In this document: positions 1 to 7,543 of the stretch, piece after piece
How positions within the stretch are numbered: the first letter of the stretch is position 1
How the letters are laid out: every line of letters starts with the position of its first letter
DNA from: Clostridia bacterium
GTDB lineage: Bacteria > Bacillota > Clostridia > Oscillospirales > CAG-272
Reading direction: 5' to 3'
Length of the DNA stretch: 57,118 nucleotides
Assembly: GCA_017412045.1 (NCBI GenBank)
Contig: JAFQOX010000122.1
Location: forward strand, 1-57,118
Made by a program: the position numbers and the translations under genes
The notes under the pieces: generated by a model
Databases searched by the model: none
What the model was told of the DNA's origin: nothing
Seen by the model: only the letters and a program-made list of their open reading frames with translations

Positions 1-28
1 ATCCAATCCAAAATTCTTGAATCACGCA

Positions 29-82
29 CTCTCCCTCAGTCTTTTGCTTCGCAAAATCCAGCTCCCTCCCAGAGGGAGCCTT
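29..82. repeat. Double-hairpin intergenic repeat
   Basis: Two adjacent perfect stem-loops: TTTTGC/GCAAAA (42-56, loop TTC) and GCTCCCTC/GAGGGAGC (61-79, loop CCA), flanked by CTCTCCCTCAG. The arrangement (CTCAGTC, small hairpin, GCTCCC hairpin, GGAGCC) resembles a dispersed intergenic element I know from many Clostridia genomes. Only one copy is seen here. The stretch 1-241 holds no gene that I can support. Confidence 0.55.
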
Positions 83-141
83 TCCGGCTTTGTGCAACTT
101 TTTATTTTTGAATTTTCTACATGGCTTTTTCGACAGTCTGA

Positions 142-180
142 GCGGTTCTCCGATCGGGAGAACCGCCGTTTTGCGTTTTT
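142..180 (+). terminator. Intrinsic terminator-like hairpin
   Basis: GCGGTTCTC (142-150) pairs with GAGAACCGC (158-166), extended by a C-G pair, and is followed by CGTTTTGCGTTTTT. It would end a plus-strand transcript that starts before the window. A second hairpin, TTGTCGCGG/CCGCGACAA (198-224) followed by TTTTCTT, lies just beyond it and just past the stop of the minus-strand gene at 242-712. Confidence 0.45.
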
Positions 181-241
181 CGGTAAAATTTCTTTGGTTG
201 TCGCGGTATAAAGATCCGCGACAATTTTCTTATCTACGGGC

Positions 242-712
242 TCACGCTTCGTTGACGAGCTTTCCCGTCATATGCTCGATTTCAAGACAAAGCATAACGG
301 TGTTGCTTCTGAACTTTTCGATCTCGCTGTAGATGTAATCCATATCGTCCGTAAACCGTTTGCAGAAATCCACCATCCGCTCGTCAGACCAATCGTCCGC
401 TATGTGCATGCGTCCGAATACGATTACGCTTCTGATATTGAGTGACCAATGTCCGTCCTTGCGGCAGCCCTGATCGTAAACGCAGAAGGAGACCTTATCA
501 CTGTTTGCAATCGCATCGAGCTTATGTCCGACCATTCCGCTGTGGAAATAGATTCGATTGCTTTCTTCGTCAAAATAAAAATTGATCGGCAGAGCGTAAG
601 GATAACCGTCATCGCCGTTGACGGCAAGCACGCCGCGCACCTCTTGCTTCAGTATTTCCTTGCACGCAGCATGGGAAAGCTTTTGTTTTTTTCTCGTCAA
701 TTCTCTGAACAT
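242..712 (-). CDS. Pyridoxamine 5'-phosphate oxidase family protein (Nim-like)
   Basis: A 156-residue protein of the split-barrel flavin-binding class. The run LTRKKQ-L ... GVLAV ... YPYALPINFYFD ... IYFHSG ... GHKLDAI ... VSFCVYD matches the nitroimidazole-resistance (Nim) / Pyridox_ox_2 group, whose members bind FMN or related cofactors and reduce small substrates in the cytoplasm. The frame is open further upstream, but the ATG at 712 starts the conserved MFRELTRKKQ sequence and has GAGG seven bases before it. It stands alone; its neighbours are non-coding. The actual substrate cannot be read from sequence, and resistance should not be assumed. Confidence 0.82.
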   Translation of the reverse strand: MFRELTRKKQKLSHAACKEILKQEVRGVLAVNGDDGYPYALPINFYFDEESNRIYFHSGMVGHKLDAIANSDKVSFCVYDQGCRKDGHWSLNIRSVIVFGRMHIADDWSDERMVDFCKRFTDDMDYIYSEIEKFRSNTVMLCLEIEHMTGKLVNEA

Positions 713-803
713 ACCAATCCTCGTCAAATTGAATTTTTTTATCTGCTTGATTTCAATGAATGATTCATTTGCCTTCCGTTTTTCATGTTGAACTGCAAAA
801 TCT

Positions 804-986
804 TCATGCTTCCGTTGACGGAGGCAACGTATTCTCGTTTTGCCTGTGAAATCGCTTCCTCGAAACGTGTAAACTTTCCTTGCTGTCACTCGGCAAAGCA
901 TTGTTCATTTTCAAACGGGACCTCACAAATTTCTCGGCTTTTTCCGTACCCTTGGCGCGGATTTCATAATTACAATCATTTGCCAT
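804..986 (-). pseudogene. Possible remnant of a small Api92/YubB-like protein
   Basis: A 60-codon frame begins MANDCNYEIR with AAAGG eight bases upstream of its ATG at 986. The start resembles the N terminus (MAN-x-C-x-Y) of small ferredoxin-fold proteins of the DUF1281 type, but the rest is low in recognisable structure and stops early. It may be a decayed gene or chance. The remainder of 713-1072 shows nothing else. Confidence 0.25.
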
Positions 987-1072
987 AATATTGCCTTTTC
1001 TTTCGTTGATATCAATATTTCAATATCAAATTTGATTATCATGAAAAAATTTTGGGAGGTCCGGGATTTTCT

Positions 1073-2677
1073 TTATCCCTCTTTCCGCGCCGTGTATCTT
1101 GTCACAAGTACGCCGCCGCGATTTTCAGCCGAGGTCAGTTCAAAACGGCGGAGCGTTCCATCCGCAAACAAAGGCTTTCCGTCATTGCCCCCGGTCACGG
1201 GAGACTGCACAAGAGATATTTCATCCACGCAATCGGCGCGGAGAAAATGACCGTTGATGATGCTGCCGCCCTCCAGAACGTAGAACGAGGGCGAAAGATG
1301 GTCGCACAGAATACGCAAAGCCCAAGGCACGTCGATTTCCGTTTCACCCGCAAAGAAATAGGAAATTTTTTTCTCCTGAAGGTAGGCAAGATAGCGGGGA
1401 TCCGCCTGTTCGGTCAGCACCTCGATGATCTTCGCGCCGCCGTAGCCGGGATCCGCATCCTCGATCACGTTGGATCGCCAGCCCAGCTTTCCCTTTGGAT
1501 CAAAAGCGATCGCAAAATAATCCGCGTCCTTCACATCTTCGTCGAACCAGCAGTTCATATAGTGACCAAGACATTTTTCAACGGGCCGGTAAGAAGAAAG
1601 ATCGGGATAATATCCGCCCGTAAAGCTTTCTTCCATCGTAATCCGTCCGCAGATGAAGCCGCCCGAGCCCTCGCGCTGATACGCTCTGTTGATTTCATAA
1701 TATACTTCACTCGCCGCTTCGCTTTCGGGACAACGCAAAAAGCTGCCCGTCACTTTACCGTCAACCGATACGGTCATATGACACACAATATACGGTCTGT
1801 ACACGCCGGCAACTCGTTTCCGGGCTGAATCAACCGAGATGTTTTTGAGGAATTCCGTATAGTTCGCCGTTTCCCGCTCGGTATGAAATACTGCGTATTC
1901 AATCACGTCGAAATAGCGGACGTAGTCCTGCATGACGGTTTGAAAGACCTTCGACACGATTTCGGGCGGATTCTTGAAGGCGCCGCATCCAAACGCGCCG
2001 AGAATCAGAACTTCGTTACCGCCTGCGACGGCGATTTCAAATATACGGCGAATCCGCGCCGTCAACAGCTTTTCAAGCTCCGAAGGCGTGATCTTTGCCG
2101 CCTGATCGCCGGCGTACGGGTTCATCGTATTGCCGGGGCGCGCGCGAAGATTCGGCGCCGCGCAGGTAAGGATATTGACCTTCCACCAATCTTTTTTCCA
2201 AAGAGGCTCGGGAAAATTGGTATCTCCCTTGAATACGCATACCTCCGGCGTATAGATGCAGTCGTCATTATAGAGCGGATTTCCCGCTTGGCGGTGCGGA
2301 CCGTAGAATATATCCCACATTTGCTTGGTATTCAAGCACGGATACAGCGTTGAACAGCGGCACAGCGATTCCTCCTGCGCGGAGGAACCGTTTACGACAC
2401 CGCCGCCGGGATTGGTCGCAGACGCAAAGTTCAGAACGCAGACCTTTTTGCCCTGCTTGGCGTACGGCTCAGCCGCCTCCAGCGAGCGCTTGCCGCTGAC
2501 CGTGACCTTTGCCTTTTCCGCCTTGATCGGCGTGGGAATGCTCACGGTGTCCTTCTCCGAAATAAAGATCTGCGCTTCGGTCGATTTCCGAACGGCTTCG
2601 ATCAGCGCGGGATCCGATGTATACCGCCGTTCCGTGTCGCGGAATATTTCCGCATTCTTCATTCTTCTGTCCGTCAT
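1073..2677 (-). CDS. Fusion: bacterial-type PARG (macro-domain) + RibD C-terminal-like reductase
   Basis: A 534-residue two-domain protein. Residues about 1-280 match the TIGR02452/DUF2263 microbial poly(ADP-ribose) glycohydrolase family: NPGGG at 89-93, the catalytic QEE at 101-103 (pattern GGG-x7-QEE) and GAFGCGAFKNPP near 227-238, which belongs to the macrodomain ADP-ribose pocket. Residues about 292-534 form a RibD C-terminal/dihydrofolate-reductase-like domain: YRPYIVCHMTVSVDGK, FICGRITMEE, and YVLEGGSIINGHFL near the end. The first domain should remove ADP-ribose from targets; the second normally uses NAD(P)H on a pterin or riboflavin precursor. Its ATG overlaps the stop of the upstream flavin reductase (ATGA), so the two are translationally coupled. 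No frame break lies between the domains, so the fusion appears real. Confidence 0.82.
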   Translation of the reverse strand: MTDRRMKNAEIFRDTERRYTSDPALIEAVRKSTEAQIFISEKDTVSIPTPIKAEKAKVTVSGKRSLEAAEPYAKQGKKVCVLNFASATNPGGGVVNGSSAQEESLCRCSTLYPCLNTKQMWDIFYGPHRQAGNPLYNDDCIYTPEVCVFKGDTNFPEPLWKKDWWKVNILTCAAPNLRARPGNTMNPYAGDQAAKITPSELEKLLTARIRRIFEIAVAGGNEVLILGAFGCGAFKNPPEIVSKVFQTVMQDYVRYFDVIEYAVFHTERETANYTEFLKNISVDSARKRVAGVYRPYIVCHMTVSVDGKVTGSFLRCPESEAASEVYYEINRAYQREGSGGFICGRITMEESFTGGYYPDLSSYRPVEKCLGHYMNCWFDEDVKDADYFAIAFDPKGKLGWRSNVIEDADPGYGGAKIIEVLTEQADPRYLAYLQEKKISYFFAGETEIDVPWALRILCDHLSPSFYVLEGGSIINGHFLRADCVDEISLVQSPVTGGNDGKPLFADGTLRRFELTSAENRGGVLVTRYTARKEG

Positions 2678-3231
2678 TTGAGCTTCTTTCCGTCGGAGAA
2701 TGCCCGTCCGACCTTTTCTCCCAAACGCAGATAAGCGTGCGTCACGCCGTCATAAATGATGGGATCCAGCTTCTTTGCGTCAATCACGCCGTTTTCATCC
2801 AATATGCTCTCATCAGCGGATACGTTGACGATCTCACCAACGCAGATGCCGTCCTCGTTAAATTTGACGAGCTTGCATTCCAGCGTCATGGGAAGCTCCC
2901 TGATAATCGGCGCGTTGACGTACGCGCTCTTCTGCGCGTGGAAGCCCGCTTTTTCAAACTTATCGGGAACCTTGTTCGCCGAAACGATGCCAACGTAATC
3001 GCAGGGAACGACCGTCCGCGCTGTTGCAAAGCTGACGGTGAACGCTCCCGTTTTTCGGATATTCTCCGTGGTTTTGTGATCGTCTGCAAGGCAAACCATC
3101 ACCTGATTCGTGTCGTAAATGCCGCCCCACGCCGCATTCATGGCATCGGGGGTTCCGTTTTCGTCGTAAGTGCCCACAATCAGGACGGGCATCGGATAAA
3201 GCCAGGTTTTCGCTCCAAAATTTTTACGCAT
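2674..3231 (-). CDS. Flavin reductase family protein (flavoredoxin-like)
   Basis: A 185-residue protein matching the FMN-binding split-barrel flavin reductase/flavoredoxin group: GAKTWLYPMPVLIVGTYD at the N terminus, NAAWGG, MVCLADDHKTTENIRKTG and FTVSFATA. Such proteins carry FMN and act as cytoplasmic electron-transfer or flavin-reducing enzymes. Two ATGs (3237 and 3231) sit behind tandem AAGGA motifs; 3231 starts the conserved MRKNFGAKTW and has the better spacing for the nearer motif. It is first in a two-gene operon, and the fusion protein downstream starts inside its stop codon. Confidence 0.85.
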   Translation of the reverse strand: MRKNFGAKTWLYPMPVLIVGTYDENGTPDAMNAAWGGIYDTNQVMVCLADDHKTTENIRKTGAFTVSFATARTVVPCDYVGIVSANKVPDKFEKAGFHAQKSAYVNAPIIRELPMTLECKLVKFNEDGICVGEIVNVSADESILDENGVIDAKKLDPIIYDGVTHAYLRLGEKVGRAFSDGKKLK

Positions 3232-3306
3232 GATCATGTTTCCTTTCCTTTTATATTTATAATAATAGCCGCAATTCGCAGATTGCCGCAACCAACGTCT
3301 GTTTTT

Positions 3307-3335
3307 ATTATATCATAAATGACATCGTTATTCAA
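3307..3335 (-). promoter_or_regulatory. Sigma-A promoter for flavin reductase operon
   Basis: Read on the minus strand: TTGAAT (-35, 3330-3335), 17-base spacer, TATAAT (-10, 3307-3312) preceded by TGA, an extended -10. It lies about 75 bases upstream of the chosen start at 3231. Confidence 0.7.
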
Positions 3336-3403
3336 TATCATTTCCAAAACAAGTTTTCAAGCACGGAGCCTCCGTACGTCCATGCCGTCCATCCGTTTTT
3401 CAC

Positions 3404-3460
3404 CATAAAAAAGCGGGCAACCTCCGCCCGGAAATGGCTCGCTCTCCAAGTTTTCCCGAT
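3404..3460 (-). repeat. Dispersed element, 3' half (copy F)
   Basis: Read on the minus strand it gives AACTTGGAGAGCGAGCC and then CGGGC/GCCCG hairpin arms (3426-3430 and 3414-3418) and CTTTTTTATGG. This matches the 3' half of the family described at 8330 and 28846. It lies beyond the terminator of the membrane-protein gene at 3554-5170. Confidence 0.6.
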
Positions 3461-3473
3461 CTCTCGTGGACAA

Positions 3474-3519
3474 AAAATAACCCGCGCTTCCCGATACGGT
3501 AAGCATCGGGAAGCGCGGG
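3474..3519 (-). terminator. Strong intrinsic terminator
   Basis: A perfect 15-bp inverted repeat, CCCGCGCTTCCCGAT (3481-3495) and ATCGGGAAGCGCGGG (3505-3519), with a 9-base loop. On the minus strand it is followed by TTATTTTTTG. It ends the gene at 3554-5170. Confidence 0.88.
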
Positions 3520-3553
3520 ACTTTGCGCATATGGAAAAACGGACTTCGGCGTT

Positions 3554-5170
3554 TTATCCGGAAATCTTCGTCACACGGTTCATTTCGCGGATTTTCGGAT
3601 TGTCGGTCTCTGCGTAGGTGATTTCCAACTGATCTCCGATCGCAAAGAAGATCATATCCTCCATATCGCGGAGCATACCCTTATAATAGAAGCCGTTTTC
3701 ATCCACGAAGTAAAATACGGTATTTCCGTCCACCGTATAGGTTCTGATATCCGCAACGGTGATCCGTACGCTCGGAAGTGAGGGATCGGGAAGCTTGCCG
3801 CCTTCGATGATGCCTTCGTCTGCCAGCAACGCGCGATACGCCTTCATCGCCTCATCCTGCTTGGGAGCGGTTGCGACGATATTGGGATGCTCGACGTTGA
3901 CGAGCGCGTAAAGTCTGACGTAGCCGCTTGCATCCTTGAGAACCATGATATAGGTTGCCTGACCGGAAACGTTAATCAGCGACGGGAAGGAGGCCTTATA
4001 GCCCTTTTCCTGAACAACGCCCTCAGCCGCGTTCATCGCGCCGTATTCTTCCGCGCCCACGACGGGATAATATTTGTATTCGCCCGTTCTGGCGTTACTG
4101 ATGATAAAGCCGATATTGGACTCGTCGCTGGTCACGGAGGTAACACCCGTGAAGTACCATACGTCGTCACCGATCACGATATAGCCGTAATCGTCCGTCG
4201 TCTGCTTGCAATCCTTATTGCCGATAATACTGTTGATAAAGCCACCCGAAAGCGTTCCGTACCAATTGTATTTCTCCTCGGCAAGGTCGCCCGAATAAAC
4301 GGCATCTACCCATGCGGGAACGTCCTCGACCGCGTAAATCTCACTCTCGCCCGTGCAGGGATCGAAAATGATCGCCTCGCTAACGTCCATCGCACCAAAC
4401 GGGAACACCTTGGGCTTCAGACAGGTGATAATGTAATAAGGATTACCCTGATCGTCCACCTCGAAGCTGATGAAATCGTCAAAAATCTTTGTAGGATAAT
4501 CAAAGCGAAGCTTTCGCATCAGATCGTGATTGAAATACGCGCTGTCCACGTATTTCAGAGGCGTTTTCAGCTCCTTATACTCGGCGCTGTTGCCAACGGG
4601 GTCAACCATAACGTAGCCGGGAACGCCCTTTTCCTTATTGGCGTACCACTTGAAGAAATCGGCGTGCTCCAGATTTGCAAGCTTTTTCGGTGTGTACTGA
4701 TAGTTGATTTGCGTATAATTGTCCGATACCACGTACTGGGATACCATGTGCGAAACGCTGCCGAGCGTTTTGTTTCCAAGATAGCGCGCGGAATTGCCGT
4801 CCATCAGCGCGATATTGGTAACCTCGTCCGTTTCCTTCATATCCGTGGCAAAATCCGCTTCCGTCACCGTGATCACGCTCGCATAAGCACGCGCGTTGAA
4901 AACGGGGGAGGAAATCACGGAGCCGACGATCATAATGACCGCGGGAAGCACCGCGATGACAACCGTGATTTTATTCAGATGAAAGCCGGCGTAATCGGAT
5001 CGGAATAAAAACGGGTAAGCAAAAAACAGAATCACCAGCGTCAAGCCGAACCAGAAGGACGGATTGGCGGGATTGAGCGCGGGCAGCGCAAAATAGAAAT
5101 AGAGAGAAGCGAAAATCGCGCCGGAAACAACCGAAAGGACGATCTTTCCGACTAAATTTTTAGTATGCAT
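3554..5170 (-). CDS. Membrane-anchored protein of unknown function
   Basis: A 538-residue protein. It opens with four hydrophobic segments inside the first 105 residues (LVGKIVLSVVSGAIFASLYFY, WFGLTLVILFFAYPFLF, a third beginning ITVVIAVLPAVIMIVGSV), then a long soluble region of about 430 residues with many Tyr/Asp pairs and no cysteine pattern or catalytic motif that I recognise. The topology suggests a large domain on one face of the membrane, most likely outside. The ATG at 5170 has AAGGAAGG eight bases before it and a consensus promoter upstream. It is transcribed alone and ends at a very strong terminator. I do not recognise the family. Confidence 0.75.
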   Translation of the reverse strand: MHTKNLVGKIVLSVVSGAIFASLYFYFALPALNPANPSFWFGLTLVILFFAYPFLFRSDYAGFHLNKITVVIAVLPAVIMIVGSVISSPVFNARAYASVITVTEADFATDMKETDEVTNIALMDGNSARYLGNKTLGSVSHMVSQYVVSDNYTQINYQYTPKKLANLEHADFFKWYANKEKGVPGYVMVDPVGNSAEYKELKTPLKYVDSAYFNHDLMRKLRFDYPTKIFDDFISFEVDDQGNPYYIITCLKPKVFPFGAMDVSEAIIFDPCTGESEIYAVEDVPAWVDAVYSGDLAEEKYNWYGTLSGGFINSIIGNKDCKQTTDDYGYIVIGDDVWYFTGVTSVTSDESNIGFIISNARTGEYKYYPVVGAEEYGAMNAAEGVVQEKGYKASFPSLINVSGQATYIMVLKDASGYVRLYALVNVEHPNIVATAPKQDEAMKAYRALLADEGIIEGGKLPDPSLPSVRITVADIRTYTVDGNTVFYFVDENGFYYKGMLRDMEDMIFFAIGDQLEITYAETDNPKIREMNRVTKISG

Positions 5171-5204
5171 ACGAATACCTTCCTTTCCGGATATAATATT
5201 TTTT

Positions 5205-5233
5205 ATTATATCACGGCTCTTTGGGTTTGTCAA
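5205..5233 (-). promoter_or_regulatory. Consensus sigma-A promoter
   Basis: Minus strand: TTGACA (5228-5233), 17-base spacer, TATAAT (5205-5210) with TGA just before it. Both hexamers are perfect. It drives the membrane protein starting at 5170, about 35 bases away. Confidence 0.85.
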
Positions 5234-5253
5234 ACTTTTTATGCAGGAAAACA

Positions 5254-5294
5254 GAAAAAGCACGGCATCGGATTTCTCCTCGCCGTGCTTTTTC
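5254..5294. terminator. Bidirectional intrinsic terminator
   Basis: GAAAAAGCACGGC (5254-5266) pairs with GCCGTGCTTTTTC (5282-5294). The arms carry A- and T-runs, so it works in both directions. On the minus strand it would end the small membrane protein at 5359-5700. Confidence 0.8.
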
Positions 5295-5296
5295 AT

Positions 5297-5340
5297 GCGA
5301 TAGGATATTGTCAAAACGGACCTCGCCGTTTGATATCGCG
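5297..5340 (+). repeat. Dispersed element, 5' half (copy A)
   Basis: GCGATAGGATATTG, TCAAAACGG and CCTCGCCGTTTGATATCG match the 5' half of the family seen at 8330, 8456 and 28846. The 3' hairpin half is missing. It begins immediately after a T-run terminator, as the other plus-strand copies do. Confidence 0.6.
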
Positions 5341-5358
5341 GATCCGATATTCCAACGG

Positions 5359-5700
5359 TTAAAGAATCGCATTGATCAGCGCGATCACGAGCGCTGCCGC
5401 AGAAAGCAATCGCGCGATCCGCGCGTGCGTTGCTTTGTTCTTTCCGATGAGATCCAAAGCAATCGCGCCGATGCACGTCAGCGCGGTCAGACCGCCCACC
5501 GCGATCTGCATCGGAAACCATCCGCCAATGCCGATGCGCAAGCCGATGGCGGATACGTAAAGACCGATTGCCGAGGTCACGTAGAAAAATACTCTTTTCG
5601 CCGTCTGATTGCGGAGCAAAAACATGAGAGAAAGAGAAAGCAGTGTCCCTGCGGCAAGCGTCATAAAAACGATAATCAAAAGATCCAAAGAATTCAACAT
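5359..5700 (-). CDS. Small integral membrane protein, unknown
   Basis: A 113-residue protein made almost wholly of hydrophobic segments: about residues 5-28, 37-52, 60-85 and 98-112, with a basic stretch (GKNKATHARIARL) between the last two. GAGG lies eight bases before the ATG at 5700. It follows the two-component operon on the same strand, separated by 107 bases that carry a pair of direct repeats, so it could be a target of that system. No family is recognised. Confidence 0.6.
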   Translation of the reverse strand: MLNSLDLLIIVFMTLAAGTLLSLSLMFLLRNQTAKRVFFYVTSAIGLYVSAIGLRIGIGGWFPMQIAVGGLTALTCIGAIALDLIGKNKATHARIARLLSAAALVIALINAIL

Positions 5701-5759
5701 ATACGATCCTCACTTTCATTTTCCGGGGTGTTTCCCTTTTGTGACTACAGCATACCATG

Positions 5760-5804
5760 AAATTCTGAAGAAATATCATAGATCCTTCCAAAAAATTCTG
5801 AAGA
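5760..5804. promoter_or_regulatory. Paired direct repeat, possible regulator site
   Basis: AAATTCTGAAGA occurs at 5760-5771 and again at 5793-5804, a 33-bp step (about three helical turns), between the histidine kinase gene and the small membrane protein. Direct repeats on one face of the helix are typical of OmpR-family binding sites, and such a regulator is encoded next door. This is inference. Confidence 0.35.
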
Positions 5805-5807
5805 TTT

Positions 5808-6839
5808 TCAAAAATCCGAAAGTGTTACCGTAATTTCAAACCACGCCGCCGTTTCCGTAACGACGACCTCTCCGCCGTAATTCTGCGCGATACGGCGTAT
5901 GCTGTTGAGTCCCATCCGGTAGCTTTCCGCGGGAGGACCGCCTTTTCTCACCGCGTTGCTTTGCCGTATGACGAGGCTTTCCTGCGCGCCTGATACGGAA
6001 AGCGTTACCTTTTCCGCGGGATCTGCGTATTTTCTGATGTTGGTCATCAAATTGTCGAAGATCCTGCGCAGCTCACCGACGTCGAAGCTTCCCGCAAATG
6101 CCGGCACTTCCGACGATGAAACGGCGAGATCAAACGTATCTTCCAATTCGCTTTCAAACTCATCCGCAAGCTGCGCAAACAAAAGCCGCGCATCCGCAAA
6201 GAATTCAAGCTCGCGCCGACCGCCGTCGAGCAGAATATCGGTCAGTTCTTTGATCTGCGCCGTTTTTTTCGCCACGAGCGCCAGATACGCCCGCTGCTCC
6301 GCCTCCGTCACGGTCTCCTGCTTGCAAAGAAGCTCGGTATAGGACATGATGGAGGTCAGCGGCGTGCGGATGTCGTGAGAAAGCGTACGGATCAGCTCCT
6401 CCTTCTCCGCGTTCAGCCGCTTTTCCTTTTCCTTGATTCTTTGCTCGCTTTCGGAAAGATAGTTGATCGCTTCGGCAAGCTCAGTCAATTCGTTGTTTCC
6501 CCGGAGCTCCACCTGATTTCCGTAATTTCCGCCCCGTATGGCATCCACGCCCGCCGTGATCTTGCGGACGTAAGCAAGCCGTTCGCCGAACAGAGCGAAA
6601 AACAAAATCATGAAAAACAAAGCGGATACGGCAAATCCGGCGCTGCGGATGATATTGTCCACGTGATACCACTCGAATTCGTCCAAATAAATATCGTTCG
6701 TCAGACAGTATTCCTGGATCAGAAGCGATCCGACCGTAACGAGAAACACGTACAACACCAAAGAGAGCGCAAAACAGATTCCGACGAAAAGAAGGATCTC
6801 AAAAAGCAGCTTGCGCCGTTTCTTTTCGTTTTCAGTCAA
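5808..6839 (-). CDS. Sensor histidine kinase
   Basis: A 343-residue kinase with two transmembrane segments (about 12-40 and 66-86), a HAMP-like linker, a coiled coil, the phospho-acceptor H155 in RTLSHDIRTPLTS, an N-box NLMTNIRKYAD and a G-box-like MGLNSIRRIAQNYGGEV. The loop between the two membrane segments is only about 25 residues, as in intramembrane-sensing kinases. The start is a TTG at 6839 lying within GTTGACTGA, overlapping the response regulator stop, with AAGGGG nine bases upstream; no ATG fits. This tight overlap makes the kinase dependent on regulator translation. Confidence 0.88.
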   Translation of the reverse strand: MTENEKKRRKLLFEILLFVGICFALSLVLYVFLVTVGSLLIQEYCLTNDIYLDEFEWYHVDNIIRSAGFAVSALFFMILFFALFGERLAYVRKITAGVDAIRGGNYGNQVELRGNNELTELAEAINYLSESEQRIKEKEKRLNAEKEELIRTLSHDIRTPLTSIMSYTELLCKQETVTEAEQRAYLALVAKKTAQIKELTDILLDGGRRELEFFADARLLFAQLADEFESELEDTFDLAVSSSEVPAFAGSFDVGELRRIFDNLMTNIRKYADPAEKVTLSVSGAQESLVIRQSNAVRKGGPPAESYRMGLNSIRRIAQNYGGEVVVTETAAWFEITVTLSDF

Positions 6840-7536
6840 CGTAATATCCCCTTCCCCAAGCTGTTTTGATATAGACGGGATCTCTGGAATTGTCTCCCAG
6901 CTTCTTTCGGATATTTTTGATATGTACCATGATGGCGCTGTCACCGACCGCGTAGTCGTCCCAGATATTTCTATAGATCTTATCAAGAGAAAAGATCTGC
7001 TTTCTGTGGCTCAGAAGAAGCTCAAGGATCTTGAATTCCGTATAGGTAAGCGGAATGGAGTCCGCGCCCTTGATAATGGACTGACTGTCAAGATCGAGAA
7101 AAACGTCGACGAATGCGATACGGTTTCCGACGGAAACCGCTTTCTCGCTTTCCGTCGCCCGGCTTGCCATTCCGCGGCGCAGAACGGCTTTCACGCGCAT
7201 CAGCAGCTCGATATTGGAAAAGGGCTTGACGATATAGTCGTCCGCGCCGACGGAGAAGCCCATGACCTTATCGGACTCACCCGAATAAGCGGTCAGAAAG
7301 ATCATCGGCGTATCAAATCGCTTCCGTATTTCCGCGCCTACCATAAACCCGTTCATCCGCGGCATATTCACGTCAAGAATATAGAGATCGACCTCGTCGC
7401 TCGCCAGCTCCACCGCCGTCTGTCCGTCCTCGGCGCATTCGACGTGATAGCCCTCTCCCGAGAGCAAAAGCCGCAGAACGTCACGGATATCCCCCTCGTC
7501 GTCTGCAACCAGAATCCATTTTTTTCCGTCTTTCAT
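6832..7536 (-). CDS. OmpR-family response regulator
   Basis: A 234-residue protein with a receiver domain (acidic D12/D13, phospho-acceptor D55 in YILDVNMP, K104 in VKPF) and a C-terminal winged helix (PLTYTEFKILELL, AIMVHIKNIRKKLG, IKTAWGRGYYV). It binds DNA when phosphorylated by the kinase whose start lies inside its stop. The ATG at 7536 follows GAGG. It starts only seven bases after the nucleotidyltransferase gene ends, so the three form one operon. Confidence 0.92.
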   Translation of the reverse strand: MKDGKKWILVADDEGDIRDVLRLLLSGEGYHVECAEDGQTAVELASDEVDLYILDVNMPRMNGFMVGAEIRKRFDTPMIFLTAYSGESDKVMGFSVGADDYIVKPFSNIELLMRVKAVLRRGMASRATESEKAVSVGNRIAFVDVFLDLDSQSIIKGADSIPLTYTEFKILELLLSHRKQIFSLDKIYRNIWDDYAVGDSAIMVHIKNIRKKLGDNSRDPVYIKTAWGRGYYVD

Positions 7537-7543
7537 ATATACC

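Noticed and set aside
17..211. A 64-codon plus-strand frame at the window start
   Set aside because: It runs through the double-hairpin repeat and a terminator hairpin, so it is not a gene.
3887..5008. A 373-codon plus-strand frame opposite the membrane protein
   Set aside because: No ribosome site; the minus-strand gene has a perfect promoter, a good start and a terminator.
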